The notes: generated by a model not told the origin, from the letters alone. Shown: positions 1 to 12,263, counted from the first letter of the stretch. The stretch is DNA of 64,000 nt from Paenibacillus thermotolerans (GCF_028745515.1 NZ_JAQZSG010000008.1:1-64000), one strand, 5' to 3'. Made by a program: numbers and translations.

Positions 1-88
1 GCTTAAATTCTCTTAATGGTTGTCCACTTTCTTGACAGAAGTACAAAAGTTCCGTTCGAGGCGGTCGGCCATGCGGCGCGGTGGAGAG

Positions 89-109
89 CAACGGAACTTT
101 GTTCCGTTG
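89..109. repeat. Perfect inverted repeat ahead of the 52-base array
   Basis: Nine-base arms CAACGGAAC and GTTCCGTTG flank a TTT loop. A degraded relative (GTTCCGTTCG) lies about 50 bases upstream near 49-58. The layout, a palindrome with a three-base loop, is the same as in the array that follows, but the arm sequence is different. It also resembles the AACGGAAC cores of the dispersed elements further on. No gene is visible in 1-117. Confidence 0.7.
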
Positions 110-117
110 GAAGTGCC

Positions 118-3968
<3,851 letters not shown>

Positions 3969-3975
3969 AAGCGAT

Positions 3976-4025
3976 AAGCCGCATCCTGTAAGCGACAGAA
4001 ATCACTTACGGATGCGGCTTTTTTT
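3976..4025. terminator. Bidirectional terminator between lacZ-type gene and DMT gene
   Basis: AAGCCGCATCC and GGATGCGGCTT form the main stem; an inner TGTAAG/CTTACG-like part extends it. A run of T follows on the plus strand and A's precede it, so it can serve both convergent genes. The stop codon of the minus-strand gene lies at its edge. Confidence 0.9.
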
Positions 4026-4953
4026 AATGCGCAACGATACCCGGCTGCGACAGCTTCGGCTTCGGCGTCAAGTGAGCGATAAGGACACCGGCCAGCACAA
4101 TCCCGCAGCCGCCGAGCTGAATGAGCGTCATATCCTGCCCCAAAAACAGAACGGCCATTACGGCGGCAGCCACGGGTTCGATCAGCGATACGGAGGAGGC
4201 GAGCGCGGGCCCGATCCGGCGGACGCCGACAAAAAACAGCGTCATCGCGGCGAACGTGGATACGACGGCCAGCGCCCCTGCAGCCAGCCACGGCGCAGCC
4301 GAGCCGCCCGCAAACACCGCGTCCCATTGGCCGACCGCCGCCGCATAAACAGACATCGTAACGGCAGCCGACAACGAAATATATGCGGAACCGACGTAAG
4401 AGTCTGTAGAGGCCATAACCTTTTCGCTGACCAAAATGAAAACGGTATAGACGAGCGCGCAGACAAGCACAAGGAAGATGCCGTAAAGAGAAGCGCCGAG
4501 CGCCCATTGCTCTCCGAACATGAGGACGAGCCCGATGAGCGAGAGGCACAAGCCCGAAGCCTTTCTCTTGCCGAGCGGCTTCCTGGAGAGCAGCGACGAA
4601 AACAAGCTGACGAGCAGCGGATACGTATAAAACACGGTCACAGCGACCCCGAGCGGGACGTACTGATACGCGGTGAACAGCAGAAGGGCCATTACCGCAT
4701 ACCCGAACACCCCCATACCGGCAAGAATGAGCAGCATTCGCGCGGACACCCGGATTTGCTGTTTTCCTCGGATGAACGGCATGACGCCCCAAAACAACAA
4801 CGACGCCAAAATGAACCGCATGCTCAGCAATCCGCCGACCTCCCAGCCGGCCGCGTATGCGATATTGGCGAATAACCCCAGCGCACCGAAACAAACCGCG
4901 GAAATGACCGCGGCTCCCACTCCTATATGATCTATTTTCACGGCGTCAGCCAC
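4024..4953 (-). CDS. DMT superfamily permease (EamA family)
   Basis: Inner-membrane protein of 309 residues with about ten hydrophobic segments in two repeated halves, as in EamA/RhaT-type drug and metabolite exporters. The first half has the family-like GALGLFANIAYA and MRFILASLLFW, the second half has the GPALASSVSLIEPVAAAV helix pair. The substrate cannot be read from sequence. It overlaps the upstream MBL-fold gene by 16 bases, so the two are co-transcribed, MBL first. Confidence 0.88.
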   Translation of the reverse strand: MADAVKIDHIGVGAAVISAVCFGALGLFANIAYAAGWEVGGLLSMRFILASLLFWGVMPFIRGKQQIRVSARMLLILAGMGVFGYAVMALLLFTAYQYVPLGVAVTVFYTYPLLVSLFSSLLSRKPLGKRKASGLCLSLIGLVLMFGEQWALGASLYGIFLVLVCALVYTVFILVSEKVMASTDSYVGSAYISLSAAVTMSVYAAAVGQWDAVFAGGSAAPWLAAGALAVVSTFAAMTLFFVGVRRIGPALASSVSLIEPVAAAVMAVLFLGQDMTLIQLGGCGIVLAGVLIAHLTPKPKLSQPGIVAH

Positions 4954-5684
4954 TCTCCGTTCTCAGGCACGAACACCCTGCCCGAAAAACCTTCGGCTTC
5001 CATGTCCTTGCGAAGCGTTTCGCGGCTGAGGACGCAGTGGTTCCATGCGTCCATATGGCCGGCGACGACCTTCGTCTCGGAAGCGGCAAGGATCCGACCA
5101 ATGTCGCCCGATCCCATCGTGATGGGGGAACCGAGCTCGAATCTCGCTTCGCCCGCAAATACAATCGTGACATCCGGCCGGAACCGCTCCAGTGCCAGCG
5201 CAACCTCCGGACACCATACCGTATCGCCTGCTACATACAACGTCTTATCCTCCGATTGGAACACATAGCCGGACACGGTGCCCATCAACAGCCGAAGCGT
5301 TCCGCTGCCGTGCCTCCCGCCAGTTCGACTGACCCGGATGCCGCCCCATTCGGCGGTGTCAGCCACTTCCACAACATTCTTGAATCCCGCTCCTTGCAAT
5401 GCTTCACCGTCGCACGGCTGGCAAAATACCGGAATTTCCTTCGGGAGCGCTTCGGCAGCCGATTCATCCCAATGGTCCTTGTGCATATGCGTGACGAACA
5501 CGGCATCGACGCAGGTCAGCTCCCCTACGGGACACGGCAAATCAATCAATGGGTTCATCCGGGGATTGACGGTTCCCGCCGTCGGCTGGAACGTTTCCTT
5601 CGGACTGAACATCGGGTCGATCAGTACGGTTTTGCCGGCAATGCGGACGATGAACGTCGCATGGCGAATAAGCCGGATGTGCAT
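4938..5684 (-). CDS. MBL-fold metal-dependent hydrolase (UlaG/UPF0173-like)
   Basis: Protein of 248 residues with the metallo-beta-lactamase fold. The metal motif HMHKDH is at residues 66-71, with further ligands expected at the later AGDT and AGHMD segments (both present). The start MHIRLIRHATF, followed by VLIDPMFSP, is typical of the UlaG-like branch, which includes L-ascorbate-6-phosphate lactonase and many enzymes of unknown substrate. It is the first gene of a two-gene unit with the DMT permease. Reaction beyond metal-dependent hydrolysis is not known. It diverges from the Lrp-type regulator gene, which may control it. Confidence 0.85.
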   Translation of the reverse strand: MHIRLIRHATFIVRIAGKTVLIDPMFSPKETFQPTAGTVNPRMNPLIDLPCPVGELTCVDAVFVTHMHKDHWDESAAEALPKEIPVFCQPCDGEALQGAGFKNVVEVADTAEWGGIRVSRTGGRHGSGTLRLLMGTVSGYVFQSEDKTLYVAGDTVWCPEVALALERFRPDVTIVFAGEARFELGSPITMGSGDIGRILAASETKVVAGHMDAWNHCVLSRETLRKDMEAEGFSGRVFVPENGEWLTP

Positions 5685-5805
5685 TGCGCTTCCTCTTCTC
5701 TATCGGATATGATCATCATTATAATGCCTCGGCTTTTTTACTTACATAGCTTCGTGAAAGTCCTGCACCCGCATTCGATTGATTGATGAAAGGAATATGG
5801 AACAT

Positions 5806-6219
5806 ATGCTTGATTCGACCGATATGGCTATATTGGAATGCCTGAAAAGCAACTCTCGAATGCAATGGAAGGAAATCGGAGAGAGGGTGCATTTGACTGG
5901 GCAGGCGACCGCCAACCGCATCGCGCGGCTGGAGGAGCTCGGGATTATAGAGGCTTATACTTTGAAGGTGAACGAGTCGAAGCTGGGCAGGCCCGTGGTC
6001 GGTTTCGTCACTATCTTCATGAAATCTACCGATCATTCCGGCTTGAAAGAGTGGGCGCTGAAACAGAAGGCGGTAGAAGAGATTCATAGAGTGAGCGGGG
6101 AAGGCTGCTACTGGATGAAAGTGAGAGCGGCAAGCACCGATGAGTTGAACGCGCTGCTCGATCACATCGTCCGGTTCGGCAATTATCGGGTCAATCTGTC
6201 GATCGGACAGGTAAAATAA
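5806..6219 (+). CDS. Lrp/AsnC family transcriptional regulator
   Basis: DNA-binding protein of 137 residues. An N-terminal helix-turn-helix (LDSTDMAILECLKSNSR, then ERVHLTGQATANRIARLEELG) is followed by a RAM/AsnC ligand domain ending GNYRVNLSIGQVK. The start is uncertain: the frame runs back to TTG 5779 and ATG 5797, but AAAGGA at 5789-5794 is spaced about 11 bases from ATG 5806 and only two from ATG 5797. It is divergent from the MBL-DMT operon, the usual place for an Lrp-type regulator of an exporter. The effector is unknown; amino acids are typical of the family. Confidence 0.88.
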   Translation: MLDSTDMAILECLKSNSRMQWKEIGERVHLTGQATANRIARLEELGIIEAYTLKVNESKLGRPVVGFVTIFMKSTDHSGLKEWALKQKAVEEIHRVSGEGCYWMKVRAASTDELNALLDHIVRFGNYRVNLSIGQVK

Positions 6220-6248
6220 AAGATAGTGCCGTCAGGAGGCACTATCTT
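6220..6248. terminator. Hairpin terminator between convergent regulator genes
   Basis: AAGATAGTGCC and GGCACTATCTT are perfect 11-base arms with a seven-base loop. A-rich sequence on one side and TTATTGTTT on the other suit both the Lrp-type gene and the minus-strand operon that ends here. Confidence 0.85.
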
Positions 6249-6573
6249 ATTGTTTAGGCTCGGTAAAGCCGCTTTGCGCCATACGGATCAGACGCTCGAG
6301 CCCTTCGATATATTGCCGAAACATGTTTTCTCCGTGCTCTGTATGGGTGAGAATCGTTTTGGGCCGGCGTCCGACGAACGTTTTTTCCACATGAATGTAG
6401 TTCGCTTCCTCCAGCACGCGGATGTGCGCCCCGAGATTGCCTTCCGTCAGCCCCAAGTGCTCTTTCAGAAAGCCGAAATCGCACGGCCCGTTCGAGAGCA
6501 GCAGGCTCATGATACCCAGCCGCGCCTTCGCGTGAATCGTATCGTCGATGGAGTCCAGAATGCTGTCAGTCAC
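6247..6573 (-). CDS. Winged-helix transcriptional regulator (ArsR/MarR-like)
   Basis: Small DNA-binding protein of about 108 residues. It matches the short winged-helix family that starts with an IDDTIHAKARLGIMSLLL helix, has a recognition region LKEHLGLTEGNLGAHIRVLEEANYI, and a wing VEKTFVGRRPKTILTHTEHG. No extra ligand domain is present. The start GTG 6573 follows GGAGGG by about 13 bases and overlaps the membrane-protein gene by eight; a longer start at GTG 6594 is possible. It is the last gene of the four-gene ABC operon and is the likely repressor for the tandem palindromes at 8948-8982. Effector unknown. Confidence 0.85.
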   Translation of the reverse strand: MTDSILDSIDDTIHAKARLGIMSLLLSNGPCDFGFLKEHLGLTEGNLGAHIRVLEEANYIHVEKTFVGRRPKTILTHTEHGENMFRQYIEGLERLIRMAQSGFTEPKQ

Positions 6574-7177
6574 CGGTGCGCACCCGCCCTCCACGCTCCC
6601 AGCGCTGCACGAGCACCCCGGTCAAAATAATGGCTCCCCCGCCGAGCAAACCGAGAATGAGCAGCTGCTGCTCGAAGAAAAACTTCCCGGTTACGATAGA
6701 GAGAACGATAAACCACCATCCCAGCAGCGAAAAAGCGCGGCCGAGCAGCGTCCCGAAGTTAATGTAAAGCAGCCCTGTGATGAGCATCCACAAGACGGGA
6801 ATATATTCGACGTTGATCGCGCCGAGAAATATGAGAGCGTAAGCGCAGACGGATGACGCAAGGGCAGGGCCCCAAAAGAGCCAGCCGTAGGCGCGGTCGT
6901 TTTTCTGCGGCCCGTATTTGCGCTTGTGGCTGATGCCGACGAATGCGGTAAGCGCGCTGCAAATGACGAGCGCAATCGGCCAATACCAATTTATCAACGG
7001 ATCGCGGTAAAAATACAGCAATAAATACCCTAACGTGCAGTAAGACCCCCAGATATAGAGGTATGGCGCGGAGTTCGTCGCCTTTTTACGGTTGCGGTCC
7101 ACCAAATGCTTGATAAACTCTATGTCTTTCAGCGCCTGCAGCGCCTCTTCCGTCGTTTGCAGCTTTTTTTCGCTCAT
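6566..7177 (-). CDS. Membrane protein of unknown function in the ABC exporter operon
   Basis: Protein of 203 residues. A soluble N-terminal stretch (TTEEALQALKDIEFIKHLVDR) is followed by about five hydrophobic segments: LYIWGSYCTLGYLLLYF, WPIALVICSALTAFVGI, YGWLFWGPALASSVCAYAL, VLWMLITGLLYINFG and two at the C-terminus. ATG 7177 has GGGAGAGGG eight bases upstream; the open frame before it is not supported. Such proteins are often found next to a short winged-helix regulator, where they may act as its partner or sensor. That role is inference from position. Confidence 0.8.
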   Translation of the reverse strand: MSEKKLQTTEEALQALKDIEFIKHLVDRNRKKATNSAPYLYIWGSYCTLGYLLLYFYRDPLINWYWPIALVICSALTAFVGISHKRKYGPQKNDRAYGWLFWGPALASSVCAYALIFLGAINVEYIPVLWMLITGLLYINFGTLLGRAFSLLGWWFIVLSIVTGKFFFEQQLLILGLLGGGAIILTGVLVQRWERGGRVRTGD

Positions 7178-7212
7178 AGCTTTTCCCTCTCCCGGTTGAG
7201 TTGATCTTGGTG

Positions 7213-7965
7213 TCACTCCCAGCGGAACAAGCGGACGGCGAGTCCGGCGCATACGATGCCGAAGCCCGCAATGACGGCGATATCCCCCAAGCTTTGCGAC
7301 ACTTCTTCACCATACCAAACCGATTGAAGCAAGTCTACCATATAGGTCATCGGGAGAAATTTGCTGATTGCTTGCAGAATGTCCGGCATCACTTCGATCG
7401 GAAATGCGACGCCGGAGAGGAACATCATCGGGAAAAATACGCCCATGGCGATGCCGTTGGACGTTTTGACGCCGCTGCCGAGCCCCGACAACGCGAATCC
7501 GAGGCTGAAGAAGCACAGGCACCCGAGCAAAAGGAACGCGAGCAGCAAAACGATTTCTTTAGCGCCTGCTTCTACGTCATAAACCAGCATCCCTGCAGCG
7601 ACGATTTCGAGCGATCCGAGGATTACGAGCACTACCCCCTGCACGGCGTTGGAGCCGAGCACCATCCAGGGGCGGACCGGAGCGGCTTTGAAGCGGCGGA
7701 GCACCCCATTTTCGCGGTAGGAGGCCATTTGGATGTTCAAGGTAAAGACGGCTACGGACAAAACGTTGAGCGAACAAAGCGCGGGAATGTAAGTGTCGAT
7801 GAAGCCGTGTCCGCCGAATAACGGCGTCGGCTCGTTTCCGTACATCGTACCGAACAGGAACAGCATCAGCAGAGGGTAGGCGAGCACCCAAAATAAGGAC
7901 ATCATGTTTCTGGAGTATTGCTTCAGATCGAATACGGCAAGCTGTGCGAATGCGTTTGCGTTCAT
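7213..7965 (-). CDS. ABC-2 type transporter permease
   Basis: Membrane protein of 250 residues with six predicted spans, as in DrrB/BcrB/NatB-type exporters. The ABC-2 signature region (MGVFFPMMFLSGVAFPIEVMP, then SKFLPMTYMVDLLQ) is clear. It starts with ATG 7965 after AAAGGAGCG and overlaps the ATPase gene by four bases (ATGA), so the two are translationally coupled. Together they form a two-subunit exporter. Drug or peptide export is the usual role of this class; the substrate cannot be told. Confidence 0.92.
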   Translation of the reverse strand: MNANAFAQLAVFDLKQYSRNMMSLFWVLAYPLLMLFLFGTMYGNEPTPLFGGHGFIDTYIPALCSLNVLSVAVFTLNIQMASYRENGVLRRFKAAPVRPWMVLGSNAVQGVVLVILGSLEIVAAGMLVYDVEAGAKEIVLLLAFLLLGCLCFFSLGFALSGLGSGVKTSNGIAMGVFFPMMFLSGVAFPIEVMPDILQAISKFLPMTYMVDLLQSVWYGEEVSQSLGDIAVIAGFGIVCAGLAVRLFRWE

Positions 7966-8897
7966 GCGGATCGCTCCTTTTTCGTATAGTGGGTGAATAC
8001 GTCGTTCATGGACAGGCGCTCGATGTGCAGTCGGCTTGCGCGCCAGCCTTCTTGCTCCGCCAGCAAAATCAGCTCGCGAATCGTGTCGTCGGGCGCGGTG
8101 GAATGCAGCGCGATGCGGCCGTCTTCCGTAGAGGTTGCTTGCGTAACGCCGGTAAGGCGGAGCAGACGGTCTGCGTCGGCCGGTTGCGCAGGGCTGACGG
8201 GGTAAGGCACAAACGTGATCGTGCTGTTCTCGTCTGCGGTGCTCATAAGGCCTTGTGCGGAATCGAGCGCGACCAGCTTTCCTTGGTCGATGATGGCGAT
8301 CCGGTCGCAGAGCGCTTCCGCCTCTTCCATGTAGTGCGTCGTCATGACGATGGTGCGTCCTTCGGATTTCAGTTGGCGGATCAACTCCCACATCTCTTTG
8401 CGGGCGTTCGGGTCAAGGCCCATGCTCGGCTCGTCGAGGAATACGACCTCGGGATCGTTCACGAGCGCAAGCGCCAGGGTGACGCGCTGCTTCCAGCCGC
8501 CCGACAGCTTGCTGACGTAGCGGTCGAGCTTGTCGGTTAGCTGGAGCTTGTCGAGCAGCTTGGCGATGTCCGTCCGTGTGCGGTAGAAGGAGGCGAACAG
8601 CTTGATCGTTTCGCCGACCTTCGCCTTGTCCGGGATGGAGGTCGACTGCAGCTGGATGCCGATGCGCTGCTTGACCTCGTATGCGTTCGTCACCGGATCG
8701 AGGCCGAGCACTCTGATTTGTCCGCGATCCGGCTTGCGCAGCCCTTCCATCATTTCTACGGTCGTCGTTTTGCCGGCGCCGTTCGGTCCGACGATGCCGA
8801 ATATTTCGCCGGCTCCGACCGTGAGCGAGATTCCTTTGACGGCGTGTACGTCTTTGTACGATTTCTCTACATTGGATAGTTCGATGACATGGTTCAT
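7962..8897 (-). CDS. ABC transporter ATP-binding protein (DrrA/CcmA type)
   Basis: Cytoplasmic ATPase of 311 residues. Walker A is GPNGAGKTT (about 37-45), the signature is KLSGGWKQRV, Walker B is VVFLDEPSMGLDP, and the switch His is in TTHYMEEAEALCDR. The roughly 90-residue C-terminal extension is typical of the DrrA group. It is the first gene of the operon ATPase, permease, membrane protein, regulator. The start follows GGAGG by six bases. Expression is probably governed by the tandem palindrome operator just upstream. Confidence 0.95.
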   Translation of the reverse strand: MNHVIELSNVEKSYKDVHAVKGISLTVGAGEIFGIVGPNGAGKTTTVEMMEGLRKPDRGQIRVLGLDPVTNAYEVKQRIGIQLQSTSIPDKAKVGETIKLFASFYRTRTDIAKLLDKLQLTDKLDRYVSKLSGGWKQRVTLALALVNDPEVVFLDEPSMGLDPNARKEMWELIRQLKSEGRTIVMTTHYMEEAEALCDRIAIIDQGKLVALDSAQGLMSTADENSTITFVPYPVSPAQPADADRLLRLTGVTQATSTEDGRIALHSTAPDDTIRELILLAEQEGWRASRLHIERLSMNDVFTHYTKKERSA

Positions 8898-8938
8898 GCG
8901 AGTCCTCCAAACTTTAAATTTGTGAAGAGTAACCTGAT

Positions 8939-8982
8939 ATTCAAATTACTCTGTTTTACAGAGTTAATCTGTAGTACAGAGT
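8939..8982 (-). promoter_or_regulatory. Promoter with tandem palindromic operator for the ABC exporter operon
   Basis: Two 17-base inverted repeats of the form ACTCTGT-N3-ACAGAGT lie at 8948-8964 (perfect) and 8966-8982 (one mismatch), 18 bases apart. On the minus strand TTAACT (8962-8967), a 17-base spacer and TTGAAT (8939-8944) read as -35 and -10. One palindrome fills the spacer and the other abuts the -35. This is the layout of a repressor site; the winged-helix protein encoded at the end of the operon is the likely binder. Confidence 0.7.
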
Positions 8983-9020
8983 AAAGGTAAATGTTTCCGT
9001 TGTCAAGACGGGATCGGTGA

Positions 9021-9043
9021 TTAGCACAAAAAATTTGTGCTAA
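9021..9043. repeat. Palindrome TTAGCACAAA / TTTGTGCTAA
   Basis: Perfect ten-base arms around AAA. It resembles in length and in the TTAGCAC start the GCACCAAGTTTTGGTGC palindromes at 49458-49776, and like them it lies beside a four-core intergenic element. It is about 120 bases upstream of the ABC operon start codon and could also be a regulatory site. Confidence 0.65.
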
Positions 9044-9157
9044 GTTTGGTGACGGCGGTCGGTTTGGGCCGAGTTAACACTAGGATTTTACCAAGATTTG
9101 GCGCTTACCTTAACAGATCCGGCTCTTACTTGTTCGGAAGTAACATTCTAAAACAAA

Positions 9158-9347
9158 CTAACGGAACCGAATGTCCGCTGATAGCCCCAATATCTTCAAA
9201 ATCGCCGGTTTAACGGAACGAGATGACCGCTAAATGGCAAAAAATCAATAAAACTAAATCATTTTGCCAAGTTAGCGGACAACGGGTTCCGTTAATTCGC
9301 CGTTTTCCACTCATTCGACAATTTTAGCGGACACCGGGTTCCGTTAA
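9158..9347. repeat. Four-core intergenic element 1 (forward, forward, reverse, reverse)
   Basis: Cores at 9158-9181 and 9209-9234 read TAACGGAAC...CCGCT; cores at 9271-9295 and 9323-9347 are the reverse complement type, TTAGCGGACA...TTCCGTTAA. Core starts are 51, 62 and 52 bases apart. Between the inner pair, TGGCAAAA (9235-9242) and TTTTGCCA (9262-9269) close a central stem, so 9209-9295 can fold as one long imperfect hairpin. It fills the space between the ABC operon promoter and mutY. I see no open frame in it. Confidence 0.85.
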
Positions 9348-9406
9348 CGATTGTGTCTCGTCGCATGGACCGGCAAACACTGCCCCCCACGAAACCGAAC
9401 CCCCTA

Positions 9407-9435
9407 TTGGATGAGCGCAACACTCGTGCTATGCT
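9407..9435 (+). promoter_or_regulatory. Possible mutY promoter
   Basis: TTGGAT and TATGCT with a 17-base spacer, 35 bases before the mutY start codon. The -35 match is weak. Confidence 0.35.
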
Positions 9436-9470
9436 AACAACGTGCAATAGGAGAGGGGAAGACGGGACAA

Positions 9471-10592
9471 ATGTACGATCGTGACACAATGCAATTTTTC
9501 AGCACGGAGCTGCTCACTTGGTATCGCGTGCAGAAGCGGGACTTGCCGTGGCGCCGCAGCCGCGATCCTTATCATATATGGGTGTCGGAAATTATGCTGC
9601 AGCAAACGAGAGTCGAGACGGTAAAGCCGTATTACGAGCGGTTTCTTACATTGTTTCCTACTATAGAAGCTCTAGCTGCCGCTCCGGAGGAAACCGTTCT
9701 GAAAGCGTGGGAAGGGCTGGGCTATTACTCCCGGGCTCGCAATTTGCAGGCGGCAGCGAAGGAAGTGGCGGAAAAGCACGGCGGAGTCGTGCCGGACACG
9801 AAGGAACATTTCGCCGCATTAAAGGGAGTCGGTCCGTATACGGCGGGTGCGGTCATGAGCATCGCGTTCAACCGGCGGGAGCCGGCGGTTGACGGCAACG
9901 TGATGCGGGTGTTTTCGCGATTTTTCTGCATAGAAGAAGATATTGCGAAGGGCGCGACCAAGGGCTATATGGAGCGGCTCGCCTACGAGCTTATTCCTGA
10001 CGGACAAGCATCCGATTTCAACCAGGCGCTGATGGAGCTCGGGGCGCTCGTCTGCACGCCGAAGTCGCCGCAGTGCTTGATTTGCCCCGTCATGGAGCAT
10101 TGCGCGGGAAGGCTTGCCGGCAAGGAGGAGGCGCTGCCGGTCAAATCGAAGGCGAAGCCGCCGCGCCCGGAATATCGCGCCTGCGCGCTCATCGCCGCCG
10201 GGGAAGGACCGCACGAGGGCAGCGTCCTGCTGCGAAAGCGGCCTGAAACCGGGCTGCTGGCGAACATGTGGGAGCTGCCGCATATCGAATTCGCGGAAGC
10301 GGGCTGGCCGGTTTCGCTGCCTGAACCGGTACTGGGGGAGCGGCTGTCGGAAAAGCTCGCGGCCGAATCCGGCGTCATCGCGCGTGCGGATCGGATGCTA
10401 GGCACCGCGGAGCATACGTTCAGCCACATTCACTGGAACTTGCGCGTTGTGGGGATGGAGGCAGTGATAAACGCGGGGACCGAAAACATGCCTGCGGCCC
10501 CGTACGAATGGGTCGACGCGGCGAAGCTCGCCAAATATCCGCTCCCGAACGTGTTCATTCGCATTCTGAGGGATGCGGGATACATCGGCTAA
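9471..10592 (+). CDS. mutY: A/G-specific adenine DNA glycosylase MutY
   Basis: DNA repair enzyme of 373 residues that removes adenine paired with 8-oxoguanine. The catalytic Glu is in SEIMLQQT (E40), the helix-hairpin-helix is LKGVGPYTAGAV, and the catalytic Asp is in VDGNVMRV (D141). The iron-sulfur cluster ligands C195, C202, C205 and C211 keep the C-X6-C-X2-C-X5-C spacing. The C-terminal NUDIX-like 8-oxoG recognition domain starts near residue 230. ATG 9471 follows GGAGAGGGG at some distance. The gene stands alone and converges on sodA. All key residues are present. Confidence 0.97.
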   Translation: MYDRDTMQFFSTELLTWYRVQKRDLPWRRSRDPYHIWVSEIMLQQTRVETVKPYYERFLTLFPTIEALAAAPEETVLKAWEGLGYYSRARNLQAAAKEVAEKHGGVVPDTKEHFAALKGVGPYTAGAVMSIAFNRREPAVDGNVMRVFSRFFCIEEDIAKGATKGYMERLAYELIPDGQASDFNQALMELGALVCTPKSPQCLICPVMEHCAGRLAGKEEALPVKSKAKPPRPEYRACALIAAGEGPHEGSVLLRKRPETGLLANMWELPHIEFAEAGWPVSLPEPVLGERLSEKLAAESGVIARADRMLGTAEHTFSHIHWNLRVVGMEAVINAGTENMPAAPYEWVDAAKLAKYPLPNVFIRILRDAGYIG

Positions 10593-10600
10593 AAAAGCTC

Positions 10601-10635
10601 AAAAAAATACCGCCCGACCCTATAAGGGCGGGCGG
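10601..10635 (-). terminator. Terminator of sodA, shared with mutY end
   Basis: CCGCCC-GA-CCC pairs with GGG-C-GGGCGG across TATAA. On the minus strand it is followed by seven T's, so it suits sodA; on the plus strand no T-run follows. Confidence 0.8.
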
Positions 10636-10643
10636 CACTCGTA

Positions 10644-11264
10644 TTATTTGCCTGCTTTCGCAGCTTCGTAGCGCTTGCCTACTTCGTTCCAGTTGATTAC
10701 GTTGAAGAACGCATTGATGTAGTCGGGGCGCTTGTTTTGATATTTCAGGTAGTAAGCGTGCTCCCAAACGTCGATGCCGAGAATCGGAGTGTTGCCTTCC
10801 ATAATCGGCGTGTCTTGGTTCGGAGTGGAAGTAACGACGAGCTTGCCCGCTTTATCCACTGCAAGCCATGCCCAGCCGGAGCCGAAACGAGTCGTTGCAG
10901 CCTTCGCGAACGCTTCTTTGAACGCTGCGAAGCCGCCGAGCTCGGAATCGATAGCCGATGCAAGCGCGCCTGTCGGCTCGCCGCCTGCGTTCGGAGCGAT
11001 CGTTTCCCAGAACAAGGAGTGGTTCGCATGGCCGCCGCCGTTGTTGCGGACCGCCGTGCGGATATCTTCCGGAACCGCATCCAGGTTTCCGATCAGGTCC
11101 TCGAGGGATTTATTTTGAAGTTCGGGATATTTCTCGAGAGCGGCGTTCAAGTTGTTCACGTATGTCGCGTGGTGGCGGTCATGGTGAATCATCATTGTCG
11201 TCTCGTCGATATGCGGCTCCAAAGCGTTGTTTGGATAAGGTAACGGTGGCAATTGATGTGGCAT
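10644..11264 (-). CDS. sodA: Superoxide dismutase, Mn/Fe type
   Basis: Enzyme of 206 residues converting superoxide to peroxide and oxygen. The alpha-hairpin domain holds the metal ligands in [16 protein letters not shown] and NHSLFWETI; the alpha/beta domain has the signature [13 protein letters not shown] with the Asp and His ligands. GGGHANH near the middle favours the Mn-type, as usual for Bacillales SodA. ATG 11264 follows GGGAGG; the open frame continues 25 codons upstream without a ribosome site. It is monocistronic with a clear promoter and terminator. Confidence 0.97.
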   Translation of the reverse strand: MPHQLPPLPYPNNALEPHIDETTMMIHHDRHHATYVNNLNAALEKYPELQNKSLEDLIGNLDAVPEDIRTAVRNNGGGHANHSLFWETIAPNAGGEPTGALASAIDSELGGFAAFKEAFAKAATTRFGSGWAWLAVDKAGKLVVTSTPNQDTPIMEGNTPILGIDVWEHAYYLKYQNKRPDYINAFFNVINWNEVGKRYEAAKAGK

Positions 11265-11307
11265 AAACAGCAAACCTCCCAATAATATGTAATTTAGCAA
11301 CATGTTT

Positions 11308-11336
11308 ATTATCCCCCAACTCACATAATAAATCAA
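11308..11336 (-). promoter_or_regulatory. sodA promoter
   Basis: On the minus strand TTGATT (11331-11336), a 17-base spacer and GATAAT (11308-11313) match the housekeeping sigma-A consensus, 44 bases upstream of the start codon. Confidence 0.75.
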
Positions 11337-11502
11337 CATCTATGTTCTTAAAGTCCTTCGCAAGCGCTCCTTTCGATTTGTCGTTGCGGCATTCTCCCCA
11401 ATACGATAGGATGGTATAGGAATTTCCATTTTATTCATCCGTTGAAGATTCTCTTTGTCCCCCTAGAAGCATAAAAATAGAAGAAAGAAAGCGTCGAAAC
11501 GA

Positions 11503-11529
11503 TGAAAACGCTTTAAATCAAGCGCTTTC
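11503..11529. promoter_or_regulatory. Inverted repeat with cre-like half
   Basis: GAAAACGCTT (11504-11513) and AAGCGCTTTC (11520-11529) are near-perfect arms around TAAATC. TGAAAACGCTTTAA (11503-11516) differs from the CcpA cre consensus TGWNANCGNTNWCA at one position. It lies in the 380-base space between sodA and the GNAT gene, about 120 bases before the GNAT start. The rest of this space is AT-rich without an open frame. Confidence 0.5.
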
Positions 11530-11647
11530 ACGAGAAAAATCAATATTTCCTACACATTTTTAACGATTTATTAATATTTCGGCAGGAAATCTCACAATTT
11601 TGTCGAATTTAGTAACGTAATGATGTGGAATAGGAGAGAAGAAGCTT

Positions 11648-12073
11648 ATGAACGTTCGCACGTTTCAACTTTCGGACTATGCACCGGTAACGGCGTTGCT
11701 CCATGACTCCTTATCTGACGATTGCTACGATGAGACGATCAAGGCGTTTGCCCGTCAGCTGTCTTGGGACGGCGGCCTTGTTTATGTTGCGGAACACAAT
11801 TCGCAAATCGTCGGCGTAATCATCGGAACGATCGATAATAATGAAGGCTATTATTACCGCATCGCAGTACATCCTTCCCATCGGCGCCGCGGCGTCGGCA
11901 AAGCAATGATCGAAGCGCTCCAGGGCCGTTTCGTCCAGCGGAAGGTCAAGCGGATTTTAATTCCGGTCGATATGCACAACGAACCTGTGCTTCCGCTTTA
12001 CGAAGCGTTGGGCTACGGTATCAAAAACTTCACCAGAAATTTCAATAAGCTGAGCATCGTCTCAGGTTCATAA
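11648..12073 (+). CDS. GNAT family N-acetyltransferase
   Basis: Protein of 141 residues with the GNAT fold. Motif A is clear: YYYRIAVHPSHRRRGVGKAMIEAL, where the R-R-G-V-G part binds the acetyl-CoA pyrophosphate. The C-terminal motif B region PVLPLYEALGYGIKN is also present. It starts after AGGAGAG. The acceptor substrate is not known. It may be transcribed with the DUF402 gene 190 bases downstream, although that gap leaves room for a separate promoter. Confidence 0.9.
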   Translation: MNVRTFQLSDYAPVTALLHDSLSDDCYDETIKAFARQLSWDGGLVYVAEHNSQIVGVIIGTIDNNEGYYYRIAVHPSHRRRGVGKAMIEALQGRFVQRKVKRILIPVDMHNEPVLPLYEALGYGIKNFTRNFNKLSIVSGS

Positions 12074-12263
12074 ATATACCCCGTTATTTATTTTCAACCA
12101 CGGATATTGTATACTCAGGAAAACTGAAAGTGTTTCATACGGTTTACTTTTGAAGCGAAAGCGTATCTCTCGAGCAAGGTCCGGGGCTTTGTACCTTATG
12201 TCCCGCCGCCGCCAGCTTAAGATATGCTTTTTGTCGCTTTGCGCAAGCGAAAGGGATAAGGCT

